DNA of 64,000 nucleotides from Pseudobdellovibrio sp. (lineage in GTDB: Bacteria; Bdellovibrionota; Bdellovibrionia; Bdellovibrionales; Bdellovibrionaceae). The stretch is taken from assembly GCA_023701385.1 (NCBI GenBank), contig JAMPXC010000004.1, positions 44,026 to 108,025 on the forward strand, written 5' to 3'. A program made the position numbers and the translations under genes. Below are positions 26,625-35,202 of this stretch, piece after piece; position 1 is the stretch's first letter; each line of letters opens with the position of its first letter. The notes beneath the pieces are model-generated. The model saw only the letters and a program-made list of their open reading frames with translations, was not told where the DNA came from and made no database searches.

Positions 26625-27269
26625 ATGGAAGATCAACCGCGGCTTATAAAAAACTGGTTCACCCAAAAGATCAAAGCAAGCAGTTTTTTAGTAACCGCAG
26701 CTCTTGTTGTTCTGCTTTTCGGATTAAGTTTGTACGACTGGCTATCGCCAAAAGATTTAAGTGTCAGTTACGACCTTGCGTTTTCGCAACACCGTTACTG
26801 GAAATTGTGGTCGGCTCTTTTTGCTCACGCTGATATGGGGCATTTATTAGGAAACGCTTTGCTCTTTATTCCTTTTGCTTTGCTGCTAACAGGTTACTTT
26901 AATCTGACACTGTTTCCACTGATGGGTTTATTCATGGGGGGAGTCATTAATGCCTTAACGCTGACAACGATGTTTCCGCTGACTGAACTTATGGGTATTT
27001 CCGGTGTTGTTAATTGGATGGGGGCTGTGTGGTTAACCTTATTTTTTCTGGTCGATCGCAGGACATCTTGGCGCAGACGTTTTGCTGTCGCTTTGTTTTC
27101 AAGCTTGGTGTTATTTGCACCTCAAGAATTTAAGCCCGATGTGAGTTATGTAAGTCATATCATCGGTTTTGTTTTAGGCATCGGCAGTGGAATTATTTAT
27201 TATGCACTTCATCGAAAAGAATTTTTAGCTGCGGAAGTTTACGAAACTATACTAGAATTTGACGCATGA
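26625..27269 (+). CDS. Rhomboid-family intramembrane serine protease
   Basis: A 214-residue membrane protein. The rhomboid catalytic serine is Ser126 in the GISG motif at the start of a helix, and the partner histidine is His178 in SYVSHIIG. The HxxxN oxyanion motif is His73-Asn77 (HLLGN). Five or six transmembrane helices are predicted. The protein cleaves substrates within the membrane; no target is apparent. Its last 31 bases overlap the convergent DUF4442 gene. Confidence 0.85.
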   Translation: MEDQPRLIKNWFTQKIKASSFLVTAALVVLLFGLSLYDWLSPKDLSVSYDLAFSQHRYWKLWSALFAHADMGHLLGNALLFIPFALLLTGYFNLTLFPLMGLFMGGVINALTLTTMFPLTELMGISGVVNWMGAVWLTLFFLVDRRTSWRRRFAVALFSSLVLFAPQEFKPDVSYVSHIIGFVLGIGSGIIYYALHRKEFLAAEVYETILEFDA

Positions 27270-27787
27270 AAATTTAATTTTCGTTTTTCTAATTTTCCTT
27301 TATAGAATTTTTTATCAGCAATATAAATGGTACGCTCTAGCTCAGCGTACACATTCTTATCTTTATCAAGCCACTGAAGGTGAGCGATATAAGTTGTTTC
27401 ACCTGACGTTTTAACTTCGTTTTTTACTTGTTCTAAAAGCTCTGGTGAAATTTTAAAAAGCATATAAAGCGGAATCTTAGCCGGACGTTTAAATTTGATG
27501 TTGGCTGATTTATCCCAAACGACAAAGTTTTTTCCTAACATATGCATGAACATGATCACATAAAACGGATCAGTGGCTGAAAACATACTTCCGCCAAAGA
27601 TGGTTTTTACGTAATTGCGTGTCCAGATATTTAAGGTTAAGCGTAGATGAACTTCGCTCCAGTCAGCAGACCAGAACTTAATTTTTGCACCCGTTGCAAA
27701 AAACATCGGGTACCAGTTCATGGCGATACGAAAGCCTTTAGATTTGAGCGATTCTTTTTTTTCGGTTTTTAAAAGATCTAGCGCCAT
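27239..27787 (-). CDS. DUF4442 hotdog-fold thioesterase-like protein
   Basis: A 182-residue protein of the DUF4442 family, a single hotdog fold related to acyl-CoA thioesterases. It contains LRLTLNIWTRNYVKTIFGG followed by SATDPFYVIMFMHML, the expected helix of the hotdog core. The substrate is unknown. A second DUF4442 gene is at 40160. The start has no Shine-Dalgarno sequence and a promoter -10 box lies six bases before the ATG, so the mRNA may be leaderless. Confidence 0.82.
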   Translation of the reverse strand: MALDLLKTEKKESLKSKGFRIAMNWYPMFFATGAKIKFWSADWSEVHLRLTLNIWTRNYVKTIFGGSMFSATDPFYVIMFMHMLGKNFVVWDKSANIKFKRPAKIPLYMLFKISPELLEQVKNEVKTSGETTYIAHLQWLDKDKNVYAELERTIYIADKKFYKGKLEKRKLNFHASNSSIVS

Positions 27788-27793
27788 AGATAT

Positions 27794-27823
27794 ATTGTAA
27801 GAGCGCCGCTAAGAGAATGTCGA
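27794..27823 (-). promoter_or_regulatory. Predicted promoter, probable leaderless DUF4442 mRNA
   Basis: On the minus strand TCGACA (27818-27823) and TACAAT (27794-27799) are 18 bp apart; the -10 box ends six bases before the ATG at 27787. This places the start of transcription at or next to the A of ATG. Confidence 0.5.
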
Positions 27824-27832
27824 GAAGATTAA

Positions 27833-27863
27833 GATTAGCAACTCTAGAGTAGAGTTACTAATC
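27833..27863 (-). terminator. Hairpin downstream of the Gln-rich secreted gene
   Basis: GATTAG-AACTCT and AGAGTT-CTAATC pair across a five-base loop, with one mismatch, 26 bp after the stop at 27889. The following minus-strand bases (TTAATCTTCT) are moderately T-rich. Confidence 0.45.
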
Positions 27864-27888
27864 TATGTAAACAAAATTAGTTTGAATA

Positions 27889-28236
27889 TTAGTTAGTAAA
27901 CGGAGTTTCGAAGCTGATGATTTTGCAGTTATTGATGCTAGCAGTTACACGGTAAGGCGCAGAAGATAATTCACCAACAACTAAAACCACGTCATAAACT
28001 TCGTAGCCACCTTCTTCAACGTGAGCAAGGTCAACTAATTCGACTTTATAATCTGTTGGATTTTGTTGTGTATTAAATTGAAATAATAAAGCAGCAGCTT
28101 GAATTGCTTTTTCAGCGCAAACAACTTGAGGTTGCTGTTGTTGTTGTGGCTGAGCTGGTTGTTGCGGTTGTTCTTCGGCTGCAAAAGCAAATGAAGTTAC
28201 GAATAAAGTACTAACGATAAGTAAAAGTTGTTTCAT
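27889..28236 (-). CDS. Small secreted Gln/Pro-rich protein
   Basis: A 115-residue protein with a signal peptide (MKQLLLIVST...FAFAA) followed by a Gln/Pro-rich stretch of about 20 residues and a compact C-terminal domain with two Cys (VVCAEK, NNCKII). The start at 28236 was chosen because GGGGAAC precedes it and it opens the signal peptide; the frame is open 21 bases further. No family is recognised. A hairpin after the stop may terminate the mRNA. Confidence 0.72.
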   Translation of the reverse strand: MKQLLLIVSTLFVTSFAFAAEEQPQQPAQPQQQQQPQVVCAEKAIQAAALLFQFNTQQNPTDYKVELVDLAHVEEGGYEVYDVVLVVGELSSAPYRVTASINNCKIISFETPFTN

Positions 28237-28337
28237 GGTTGTTCCCCTTATAGCCAAGGGTTCTACCCCGAGATCTTTAAAAGTTCCAGTGGCAAGTTTC
28301 CCTAATATAAAAAATCATAAAAAACTTAAGAGGGTGT

Positions 28338-28403
28338 ATGGGCATTAGACGAAGGCGGCGAAAATGCGTCTTTTGGGTGAAAAACACGACTATAAACCAA
28401 TAG
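28338..28403 (+). CDS. Possible Arg-rich leader peptide (21 residues)
   Basis: A short frame starts with ATG after AAGAGGG (28328-28334) and encodes MGIRRRRRKCVFWVKNTTINQ up to the C-terminal Gln, then TAG at 28401-28403. Five Arg codons in a row (AGA, CGA, AGG, CGG, CGA) avoid the CGT and CGC codons common in this window. The stop lies in the loop of a perfect 11-bp hairpin, which is the layout of a translation-sensing leader. It sits 75 bp upstream of the membrane-protein gene. Chance cannot be excluded. Confidence 0.3.
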   Translation: MGIRRRRRKCVFWVKNTTINQ

Positions 28404-28415
28404 GTTGGTTTATAG
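28390..28415 (+). repeat. Perfect 11-bp hairpin overlapping the leader ORF stop
   Basis: CTATAAACCAA (28390-28400) and TTGGTTTATAG (28405-28415) pair exactly around a TAGG loop that contains the stop codon of the leader ORF. No T-run follows, so it is not a simple terminator. Confidence 0.55.
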
Positions 28416-28478
28416 CTGTTAAAAAGCGGTCCAAGCCCTGCATTTTTGTTTCCTCGAGTAAAGGAACGTTTGGCGTTG

Positions 28479-29741
28479 ATGAGTTTTAAGAAGTCGGTTC
28501 TGGCATTTATTCTGGTTTATGTTCAAGCGGTATCGCTCTCGGCGGCGCCACAGGGTTCTTTTACCCGCACGGTGGCTTCAGCTGCCGAAGATCTAGATTC
28601 AAAATCTCGCGAAGTTCCAAGTCTTGTGATGAATATCGACGGTCATCATGGAAATTCACAATTTTCCTACACTGAAATTCCCTTAAGTCATCCCGCACAG
28701 CTAAGTGAAGTTTTACAACGTGAAGAAACGCGTAACGCTGATATTCTTTTATCAACAGACACACCTGAAGTTTATCAAGCTGTAGCAGAGACGATTGCAA
28801 AAACTGAAAAAAGTTCTGAGCGTATGTTTCGCTTTATGCCGATCGGAAAGCTCGCTTCAGCCAAAGAAAAACTAGCGGCCGGTTGGGCTAATTACAAAAA
28901 AAATGTCACTGAAACTGTTAAGTACGATAAGCTTGGTTTGTCGATCGTGGTGATTACAACGTCTTATGATTCTTTTATCTGGATTCATTCAGCAGGATTA
29001 GATGTTTATCAAAAATCAGCGATGGTGATGATGAATGTGGTTTTTGCGGCGGCTTTTGCGCTGGATCGTGATATGTGGACAAAAATGACGGTGCCGTTAC
29101 GTCATCGTATTATGAAAACATTAGATAAATTATCTAACAAAATCACCGGCGGAGCTGAGTCTGAAGCGGTCTATGCCCGTAAAGTTTTAGCTTCACAGTT
29201 TTTAGCCAACTTAACTTTTAGTGTGGGCTTTCAAGTGTTACGCGGATCAATTATGTCGTTTCATGATTTGGCCACAAACGTTATGTCGTCGCCATTCTGG
29301 GCAACTTCATTAAAAGTAGCTGCGATCACAACGCTTGCAAGTTTTGCGTGGAGCGAGTTAATGGCCGCAGCCAATGCCGAAAAATACCCTGTGGCAAAGA
29401 ATGCGCTAAAACGTTTATCTGATGTCAGAAATATTGTGATGAGCCAGTTAGCCAGTATGGGTATGGTGCTTCAGCCGGGCACTTACGGGTATTCACCCAT
29501 CATTGCCATTGTGACAAGTGGAGCTATCGGATTATTAGCATTAATTAAATCAAACAAAGTGATTCAATGGCTTGAGACAAACCGCGTGAGTCATATCTTA
29601 TTTAAAAATCAGCGCAAGTTAGAAAATTTCGTGAACGATGCTGCAGAGACTTTGCGTGATAGTGCTGAGAGTAGTTTACGTGGTGACGAACGTGTGCGCA
29701 GCGGTGGCCGTACAGGAATGTGTTCAGCATTGTTTAACTAG
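28479..29741 (+). CDS. Multi-pass membrane protein of unknown function
   Basis: A 420-residue protein with an N-terminal signal sequence (MSFKKSVLAF...SLSAAP), a hydrophilic region of about 130 residues, and four or five predicted transmembrane helices from about residue 145 on. No family is recognised. The ATG at 28479 is used; TTG codons at 28470 and 28446 are in frame, and AGGAACG at 28463 fits the TTG at 28470 best. The C-terminus is short and basic. A diguanylate cyclase gene follows, and a possible leader ORF and hairpin lie upstream. Confidence 0.75.
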   Translation: MSFKKSVLAFILVYVQAVSLSAAPQGSFTRTVASAAEDLDSKSREVPSLVMNIDGHHGNSQFSYTEIPLSHPAQLSEVLQREETRNADILLSTDTPEVYQAVAETIAKTEKSSERMFRFMPIGKLASAKEKLAAGWANYKKNVTETVKYDKLGLSIVVITTSYDSFIWIHSAGLDVYQKSAMVMMNVVFAAAFALDRDMWTKMTVPLRHRIMKTLDKLSNKITGGAESEAVYARKVLASQFLANLTFSVGFQVLRGSIMSFHDLATNVMSSPFWATSLKVAAITTLASFAWSELMAAANAEKYPVAKNALKRLSDVRNIVMSQLASMGMVLQPGTYGYSPIIAIVTSGAIGLLALIKSNKVIQWLETNRVSHILFKNQRKLENFVNDAAETLRDSAESSLRGDERVRSGGRTGMCSALFN

Positions 29742-29858
29742 TTGCTAGTTAGCCACACAAACGTAAAGTCCTGTTTCAAAATGGGACGCGAAATTCCAGA
29801 AAAAAACATAAAAATCGAAACCCAAAAAGCCGAAAAGATAACTGTATTGGAGGCTATC

Positions 29859-30983
29859 TTGAAACAATGGGTTGTTAAATTATTGCAGCAATTAGATATC
29901 TCATTTGTCGATTCTGATTCAATCAACGTTGATTCAGCGCCAACCAGATCAATGCCTGTGATCAGCGAAGAAAAAGCCACGTTGTTATATATCATGGATG
30001 TGTACAACAAACATCTCTTCGATATGGAAAAGCACTCGGTTCGTAAAGTGCGTGAAAAATTAGATGCTATGGCTAAAGGTCTTGTTGATCCAGATCCTAA
30101 GAACGTAGAAAAATGCCTATCTGAAATTCGTTTGTTCTTTTCAAGTTACCGTGTGGATGAATCAACTTACATTCAAAATACTTTTGATGATTTTAAACGT
30201 ATCGTTTGGGATTTAGCGGATCAGTTATCAGAAGACATTCGCGAAGATTCAGCTAAAGACGAGCAGTTATCATCACACTTACAAGATTTAAAAGAAGCAG
30301 TTGAGGCAAACTCGCTTGAAACTCTTCGTAAAAAATCGCGTCAGTTTATTAATCTGTATGTTGAACACCAACATGCTAAAAACGAAACGCGTAAAAAACG
30401 TTTAACGTCAGTTAAGAAAAATCTGGATACAGTGAAAAAGCAGCTTTTAGAGGCGAACTCATCACTTAACCTGGATCACTTAACAGGTGCTCATAACCGT
30501 AAGAGCTTCGATGAAACGGTTAAAAAATATGTTCATCTGAATAATATGAACCCGATGCAGGTCAGTCTTATTATCATGGATATCGACTTCTTTAAAAAAA
30601 TCAACGATACCTATGGCCACGATATCGGTGATTTCGTGTTAAAAGAATGTGTTCGTATTTTAAAGTCAGTATTTCATAAAGATGCTGAAATGGTGGCTCG
30701 TATCGGCGGTGAAGAGTTCGTTGTGATTCTTCCTAACCACGCCATTGAACACGCCCTAATACGCGCTGAAGAAGTGCAAAAACGTATTCGTTCAGAAGTG
30801 TTTGTTCACGGAGAATCGACAGTGCGTTTCACGGTATCTATGGGTATCGCCCAGTTATTAGATATTGAAAATGCTTCTGACTGGGTAAAACGCGCCGACA
30901 CAGCTTTATATAAGTCTAAAAATTCAGGCCGCAATCAGTACACGGTGGCTTCGACTTCGCAAAAACCAGCGCGTGTGGCTTAA
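29859..30983 (+). CDS. Diguanylate cyclase (GGDEF domain)
   Basis: A 374-residue protein with a long helical N-terminal part (about 200 residues, coiled-coil before the catalytic domain) and a C-terminal GGDEF domain. DHLTGAHNRKSFD opens the domain, MDIDFFKKINDTYGHDIGD binds metal and substrate, and the active-site motif is GGEEF. It should make cyclic di-GMP. The inhibitory RxxD site is replaced by KDAE. The start is chosen at the TTG at 29859 because GGAGG lies five bases upstream; the ATG at 29781 is in frame but has no such signal. No membrane segment is seen. Confidence 0.9.
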   Translation: MKQWVVKLLQQLDISFVDSDSINVDSAPTRSMPVISEEKATLLYIMDVYNKHLFDMEKHSVRKVREKLDAMAKGLVDPDPKNVEKCLSEIRLFFSSYRVDESTYIQNTFDDFKRIVWDLADQLSEDIREDSAKDEQLSSHLQDLKEAVEANSLETLRKKSRQFINLYVEHQHAKNETRKKRLTSVKKNLDTVKKQLLEANSSLNLDHLTGAHNRKSFDETVKKYVHLNNMNPMQVSLIIMDIDFFKKINDTYGHDIGDFVLKECVRILKSVFHKDAEMVARIGGEEFVVILPNHAIEHALIRAEEVQKRIRSEVFVHGESTVRFTVSMGIAQLLDIENASDWVKRADTALYKSKNSGRNQYTVASTSQKPARVA

Positions 30984-31299
30984 GCCACAGCTGCTCGCGT
31001 AGCCTAAGTTTTAGTAACATCTTATTTAGCTTAAATTAAGGCGCTCTGTATTTGGGTTTACACTGTAAACCCAAATACAGAGCATTTAAATTAGCCCCCT
31101 TTAACAAGTGTGGTAATTGTGTTATATTCCTAACAGTACGATTTCTAACACTGTATAGAGATTTATATACAGGTTACACCTTAGACAGTTTTCTCCTCTC
31201 ATATACACTATAGCCGCTATGGTATCGCGATTGCTTTGCTAGTCTGTGTGACGTAGCTGTCAAAGAAAAACAAACAAAACAAAATATGCGGAGGGGAAA
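30984..31299. other. 316-bp intergenic region with two inverted repeats
   Basis: No gene is seen. It holds the strong 18-bp hairpin at 31043-31083 and a 7-bp inverted repeat CTGTATA/TATACAG at 31151-31157 and 31166-31172. A strong Shine-Dalgarno sequence (GGAGGGG) precedes the subtilase start. I did not find a clear sigma-70 promoter. Confidence 0.5.
31043..31083. terminator. Perfect 18-bp hairpin after the diguanylate cyclase gene
   Basis: An 18-bp stem (31043-31060 with 31066-31083) closes a CACTG loop with no mismatch. It is followed by ATTTAAATT rather than a T-run, so it may be an mRNA-stability or transcription-blocking element working in both directions. Confidence 0.5.
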
Positions 31300-32307
31300 A
31301 TGAACGCAAAATTCATTACGGGCGGAGCTTTATCTAAAACACAAAAAGGCGCGGCCTTTTCAATGATATTCACTAGAACATTGTTCGTAAGTGCAAGTTT
31401 TTTAGCGGTCTGTTTTCTCACCACAAGCAGTGCGAAAGCCGTAACTGATAATGTGGTCGTAGCGGTTATCGATACTGGCGTAGATATCAATCATAAAGAT
31501 TTAAAAAATTCGATTTGGGTGAATGCGGGCGAAACAGGAAAAGATGTTTTAGGCCGCGATAAAGCCACAAATGGAATTGATGATGATTTAAATGGGTACG
31601 TAGATGATGTAAACGGATGGAACTTTGTCGATAACAATAATAAAGTTTTCGACAATGAAGGCCATGGAACACATGTGGCCGGCATTATCCATAAAGAGTA
31701 CGCCCAGAAAAAACACGGTGAAGCCAGTTTAAGATTGATGGTGCTTAAGTACTACAATCCCAAAGGCAGCGACAAGATCAATGTGATGAATACAATTAAT
31801 GCGCTTCAATATGCTTCAAGGATGAAAGCGCAGATCATTAACTATTCTGCCGGAGGGGCCATGCCTGAATATCATGAGCTTCAGGCGATCCAAGATGCAC
31901 GTAAGCAGGGGATCGTCATGGTTGTGGCAGCAGGTAATGAGCAAGAGGACACGGATGTCATTCGTTATTATCCCGCAAGCTACAAGCTTGATAATATGAT
32001 TTCGGTCGCAGCGATTCAAAAAGATGGAGGGCTTACAACATTTAGTAACTACGGAAAAAACACTGTTGACTTAGCCGCACCAGGAAAGTCGATTTTTTCA
32101 ACACTGCCTAAAAATCGTTACGGTATTTTAAGCGGAACTTCGCAAGCTACAGCCTTTGTCACCGGGCATTTAGCTGCGGTGATGGGAGAAAGAAAACCAG
32201 CCAGCTATAAATTAGCCATCGACGGTCTTTTTAAACAGGCCGTTTATAACCCAGCGCTTAAAGGACGCACTAAGTTTCAGGTGGCCTTATTAAATGAAAT
32301 GCCCTAA
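31300..32307 (+). CDS. Secreted subtilisin-like serine protease (S8 family)
   Basis: A 335-residue protease with a signal sequence of about 47 residues (long N-region, ending TTSSAKA). The S8 triad is complete: Asp58 in VIDTGVD, His122 in GHGTHVAG and Ser281 in GTSQATA, with the oxyanion Asn213 in AAGN. A Ca-binding-like insertion (NGIDDDLNGYVDD) follows the first strand. No I9 propeptide is present between the signal and the catalytic domain. It is preceded by GGAGGGG and followed 9 bp later by the kynA gene, so the pair may be co-transcribed. Confidence 0.92.
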   Translation: MNAKFITGGALSKTQKGAAFSMIFTRTLFVSASFLAVCFLTTSSAKAVTDNVVVAVIDTGVDINHKDLKNSIWVNAGETGKDVLGRDKATNGIDDDLNGYVDDVNGWNFVDNNNKVFDNEGHGTHVAGIIHKEYAQKKHGEASLRLMVLKYYNPKGSDKINVMNTINALQYASRMKAQIINYSAGGAMPEYHELQAIQDARKQGIVMVVAAGNEQEDTDVIRYYPASYKLDNMISVAAIQKDGGLTTFSNYGKNTVDLAAPGKSIFSTLPKNRYGILSGTSQATAFVTGHLAAVMGERKPASYKLAIDGLFKQAVYNPALKGRTKFQVALLNEMP

Positions 32308-32316
32308 GATTTTGAC

Positions 32317-33414
32317 ATGCACAAAAACCAAGGCCCCGTATACTACAACGATTATTTAATGCTTGATAAGTTTCTTTCTTGCCAAGAGCCGTTAAGTAAA
32401 AAATTTGCCACTAAAGAAGATCCCGAGGCCCATGATGAAACATTATTTATCGTGGTTCACCAAGCCTATGAGTTATGGTTCAAACAGATTCTTCATGATT
32501 TAGATGCTGTTCTTACGACTTTTAAAAAGCCAACTGTTGAAGACAGCGATTTTAGCTATATTATCCAACGTTTAGATCGTATCCGCAAAATTCAAAGTGT
32601 ATTCAATTCACACTTTGAAATTCTAGAAACAATGACGCCGATGGATTTTCTAGAGTTTCGTAATTTACTAATCCCGGCGTCTGGTTTTCAAAGCACGCAG
32701 TTTCGTGAAATTGAAATTAAGCTAGGTCTTAATACGGTTGACCGCCAAGGGGTGGATCGTGAGTTCTTCTTGGGTCGTTTAAATGAAAAAGACCGTGCTC
32801 GTCTTTCAGCTTTAGAGAATACGCCGTCGTTATTACGTCTTTTAGAAAAATGGTTAGAAAGAACACCATTTACAAATAAAGAAAACTTTAACTTTTGGAC
32901 AGAGTACCAAAATTCAATCCAAAAGATTTTATCTGATGACGAAGCCACTATCCAAGCTAATGTGGCTCATTTGTCAGATAAAGATAAAGCCATGCAGTTA
33001 GAAAATCTGCGTATGACTAAAGAAACGTTTGCGAATCTATTTAATGAAGAAGCGCATAATAAAATCGTCGCTGAAGGTGCACGTAAGTTGTCGCAGAAAG
33101 CGATTTTAAATGCGCTCTTCATTATGCTTTACCGTGACGAGCCAATGTTAACGATGCCTCATCAAATGATGACGATCATGATGGATATTGATGAAAATTT
33201 CACGACATGGCGTTACCGTCATGCACTTTTAGCTCAGCGTATGCTAGGTACAAAAATCGGAACGGGTGGTTCATCAGGTCATACTTACTTAAAGAAGGCT
33301 GCTGATAATAACCGTGTGTTTGTCGATTTATTTAACTTATCGACTTACTTAATTCCGCGTTCACGACTTCCTAAAATTCCAGCAGAAATTAAAAAGCAGC
33401 TTAACTTTGGATAG
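32317..33414 (+). CDS. kynA: Tryptophan 2,3-dioxygenase
   Basis: A 365-residue haem enzyme that opens the tryptophan ring to N-formylkynurenine. Conserved features include PVYYNDYLMLDKFL, AHDETLFIVVHQAYELWFKQ, RLDRIRKIQ and the substrate-loop GTGGSSGHTYLKKAADN near residue 323. The haem-binding His is expected in TWRYRHALLAQRMLG. It is longer than the about 280-residue proteobacterial enzymes. It begins 9 bp after the secreted subtilase gene; the kynureninase-like gene follows after 48 bp. No kynurenine formamidase gene is near. Confidence 0.95.
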   Translation: MHKNQGPVYYNDYLMLDKFLSCQEPLSKKFATKEDPEAHDETLFIVVHQAYELWFKQILHDLDAVLTTFKKPTVEDSDFSYIIQRLDRIRKIQSVFNSHFEILETMTPMDFLEFRNLLIPASGFQSTQFREIEIKLGLNTVDRQGVDREFFLGRLNEKDRARLSALENTPSLLRLLEKWLERTPFTNKENFNFWTEYQNSIQKILSDDEATIQANVAHLSDKDKAMQLENLRMTKETFANLFNEEAHNKIVAEGARKLSQKAILNALFIMLYRDEPMLTMPHQMMTIMMDIDENFTTWRYRHALLAQRMLGTKIGTGGSSGHTYLKKAADNNRVFVDLFNLSTYLIPRSRLPKIPAEIKKQLNFG

Positions 33415-33415
33415 A

Positions 33416-33458
33416 TGTGCCTACGGCACAATGGATAGCGATACGCTTACGGCACAAT
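33416..33458. repeat. Short GC-rich hairpin and direct repeat between kynA and the kynureninase-like gene
   Basis: TGTGCC-TAC-GGCACA (33416-33430) forms a small hairpin. An 11-nt direct repeat TACGGCACAAT occurs at 33422-33432 and 33448-33458. It may be a degenerate intergenic repeat or a spacer duplication. Confidence 0.45.
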
Positions 33459-33462
33459 AACT

Positions 33463-34623
33463 ATGTATAAAAAACTTTACCAACACTTTCTCAATGCGAA
33501 TCCTGGTGTGCAACACTATGCCAGTCATTCGCATCACTATTGGCCTGATGTCACCCGCGAGGCGATGTTAGAATACTGGAACGATTCTGCGAAATTTGTC
33601 GATGATAAGTGGAATCATATTTTCGGAAATAAAATTCCACGTACGCAGAAGTTGATCGCTGATATTTTAAATCTGTCACATCCAGAACAAATTGTTTTTG
33701 CACCGAACACACACGAATTCGTAGGACGTATTTTAAGTTGTTTTAAACCGGGCAAAAAAATCAGAATTCTAACGACAGATTCTGAGTTCTATAGTTTTGA
33801 TCGCCAAATTAACCGTCTTATCGAAGAGCAAATTGTTGAAGTGGTGAAAGTTCCAACGCAGCCTTTTGAAATTTTTGAAAATCGCTTTAAAGAACATCTT
33901 AAGGCCCAAGATTGGGATTTAGTGTTCTTTAGCCAGGTGTTTTTTAATTCAGGTTTTGCGATTAAAGATTTAGTGGGTATTATTAGCCAAGTCACAAATC
34001 CCGAAACCATCGTTGTTGTTGATGGCTATCACGCGTTTATGGCGATGCCGACAGATTTACAGGCTATTGAAAATAGAATTTTCTATATTGCAGGTTCTTA
34101 CAAATACGCTCAAGGTGGTGAAGGTGCATGCTTTATGGCAGTGCCAAAGGGCACGAAACTTAAACCTTTTAATACGGGCTGGTTTGCGGGCTTTTCTGAT
34201 TTAGCCGGTCAAGGTAGCCAAGTAGTGTATTCAGATGATGGCTACCGCTTTGCCGGAAGCACTATGGATTTTTCTGCGTTGTATAGACTAGATGCTTCGC
34301 TTTCGTTATTTGCTGAACATAATCTGTCGGTGGAAAAAATCCATCAGCATGTCCAGGCGCTGCAAAAAATATTTTTAAGTGATATTGGTCAATGGACGCA
34401 CCCGAAATACAGTAAGTGGCTTAATGAAAAAAACTTGCTGGTGCATGATTTAAATCACCACGGGCATTTTTTAACTTTCGAAATTAATTCTCCTGAAATG
34501 ACCAAGTCACTGCATGATGCTTTTTATAAAGCGGGGATTCGCACCGACTATCGTGGAAGCCGTTGGCGCTTTGGCTTTGGACTTTACCAAGATAATCATA
34601 TTGATTTAACTAACCTTAGTTAG
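33463..34623 (+). CDS. kynU: Kynureninase-like PLP enzyme
   Basis: A 386-residue fold-type I PLP enzyme in the class V aminotransferase group. The expected Schiff-base lysine is in GSYKYAQGGEG, matching the GYKYxNGGPG motif of kynureninase, and the PLP-binding Asp is in VVVDGYHAF. It lies next to tryptophan 2,3-dioxygenase, which supports a role in cleaving kynurenine to anthranilate and alanine. Sequence divergence leaves other Cys/Ser lyases possible. It has no clear Shine-Dalgarno sequence. Its last eight bases overlap the convergent zinc-binding gene. Confidence 0.78.
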   Translation: MYKKLYQHFLNANPGVQHYASHSHHYWPDVTREAMLEYWNDSAKFVDDKWNHIFGNKIPRTQKLIADILNLSHPEQIVFAPNTHEFVGRILSCFKPGKKIRILTTDSEFYSFDRQINRLIEEQIVEVVKVPTQPFEIFENRFKEHLKAQDWDLVFFSQVFFNSGFAIKDLVGIISQVTNPETIVVVDGYHAFMAMPTDLQAIENRIFYIAGSYKYAQGGEGACFMAVPKGTKLKPFNTGWFAGFSDLAGQGSQVVYSDDGYRFAGSTMDFSALYRLDASLSLFAEHNLSVEKIHQHVQALQKIFLSDIGQWTHPKYSKWLNEKNLLVHDLNHHGHFLTFEINSPEMTKSLHDAFYKAGIRTDYRGSRWRFGFGLYQDNHIDLTNLS

Positions 34624-35146
34624 GGTCAGACCAAAGAGAGCGGTCTTTCATTAGCTTGCGATCGTTCACGTTAGCAGGAATGCCTTTGGCTGAATAAGCC
34701 ATTGTCTGATAAGAACCATCGCGTACTTTAACGGCCTTAATATCCACATCCACTAAAGCGTTATAGTTTTTCTCAACAGCGATAAAAGCTAAACGCATAG
34801 TTACGTCTTGCTCATCAACACCTTCTACAGAGATCGGCTTTTCAATACGTTTGATAAATCGAGTTTCTTTACCTTGAGTTTTATCAAACACTAAAATTTC
34901 TTGCGCTTGAGTTAGAGTGGTTTCGTAATTGGTTAAGGCTTGTGACACGTGCTGATCAAAACAAACTGTACAGTAAGTGCTATGGCTTAACTCTTTCGGG
35001 CGATTTGTTAAGAATTGGAAAGCTGCTTCTGGCATAAATTGCACGCAAGATTTGCACAGCGAATCAGAGCAAACGCCGCATTGGTAAGGTGTTTTTTTAC
35101 TTTGGCAGATAGCACAGCAACCAGAATTTGTTTGAGAGTTTTCCAT
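34616..35146 (-). CDS. Zinc-ribbon-like protein of unknown function
   Basis: A 176-residue cytoplasmic protein. The N-terminal 60 residues carry closely spaced Cys pairs (CCAIC, CGVC, CKSC, YCTVC), resembling a B-box or double zinc-ribbon. The C-terminal about 90 residues look like a YbjQ-type domain of alternating strands (RLAFIAVEKNYNALVDV), but I am not sure. No family is firmly recognised. It is divergent from the beta-helix membrane protein gene and convergent with the kynureninase-like gene. Confidence 0.68.
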   Translation of the reverse strand: MENSQTNSGCCAICQSKKTPYQCGVCSDSLCKSCVQFMPEAAFQFLTNRPKELSHSTYCTVCFDQHVSQALTNYETTLTQAQEILVFDKTQGKETRFIKRIEKPISVEGVDEQDVTMRLAFIAVEKNYNALVDVDIKAVKVRDGSYQTMAYSAKGIPANVNDRKLMKDRSLWSDPN

Positions 35147-35202
35147 AGGGGATTAAGTACCATGAATTGGGAGCCATCTTTAAGGTAAATTCGATTTTTG
35201 TG

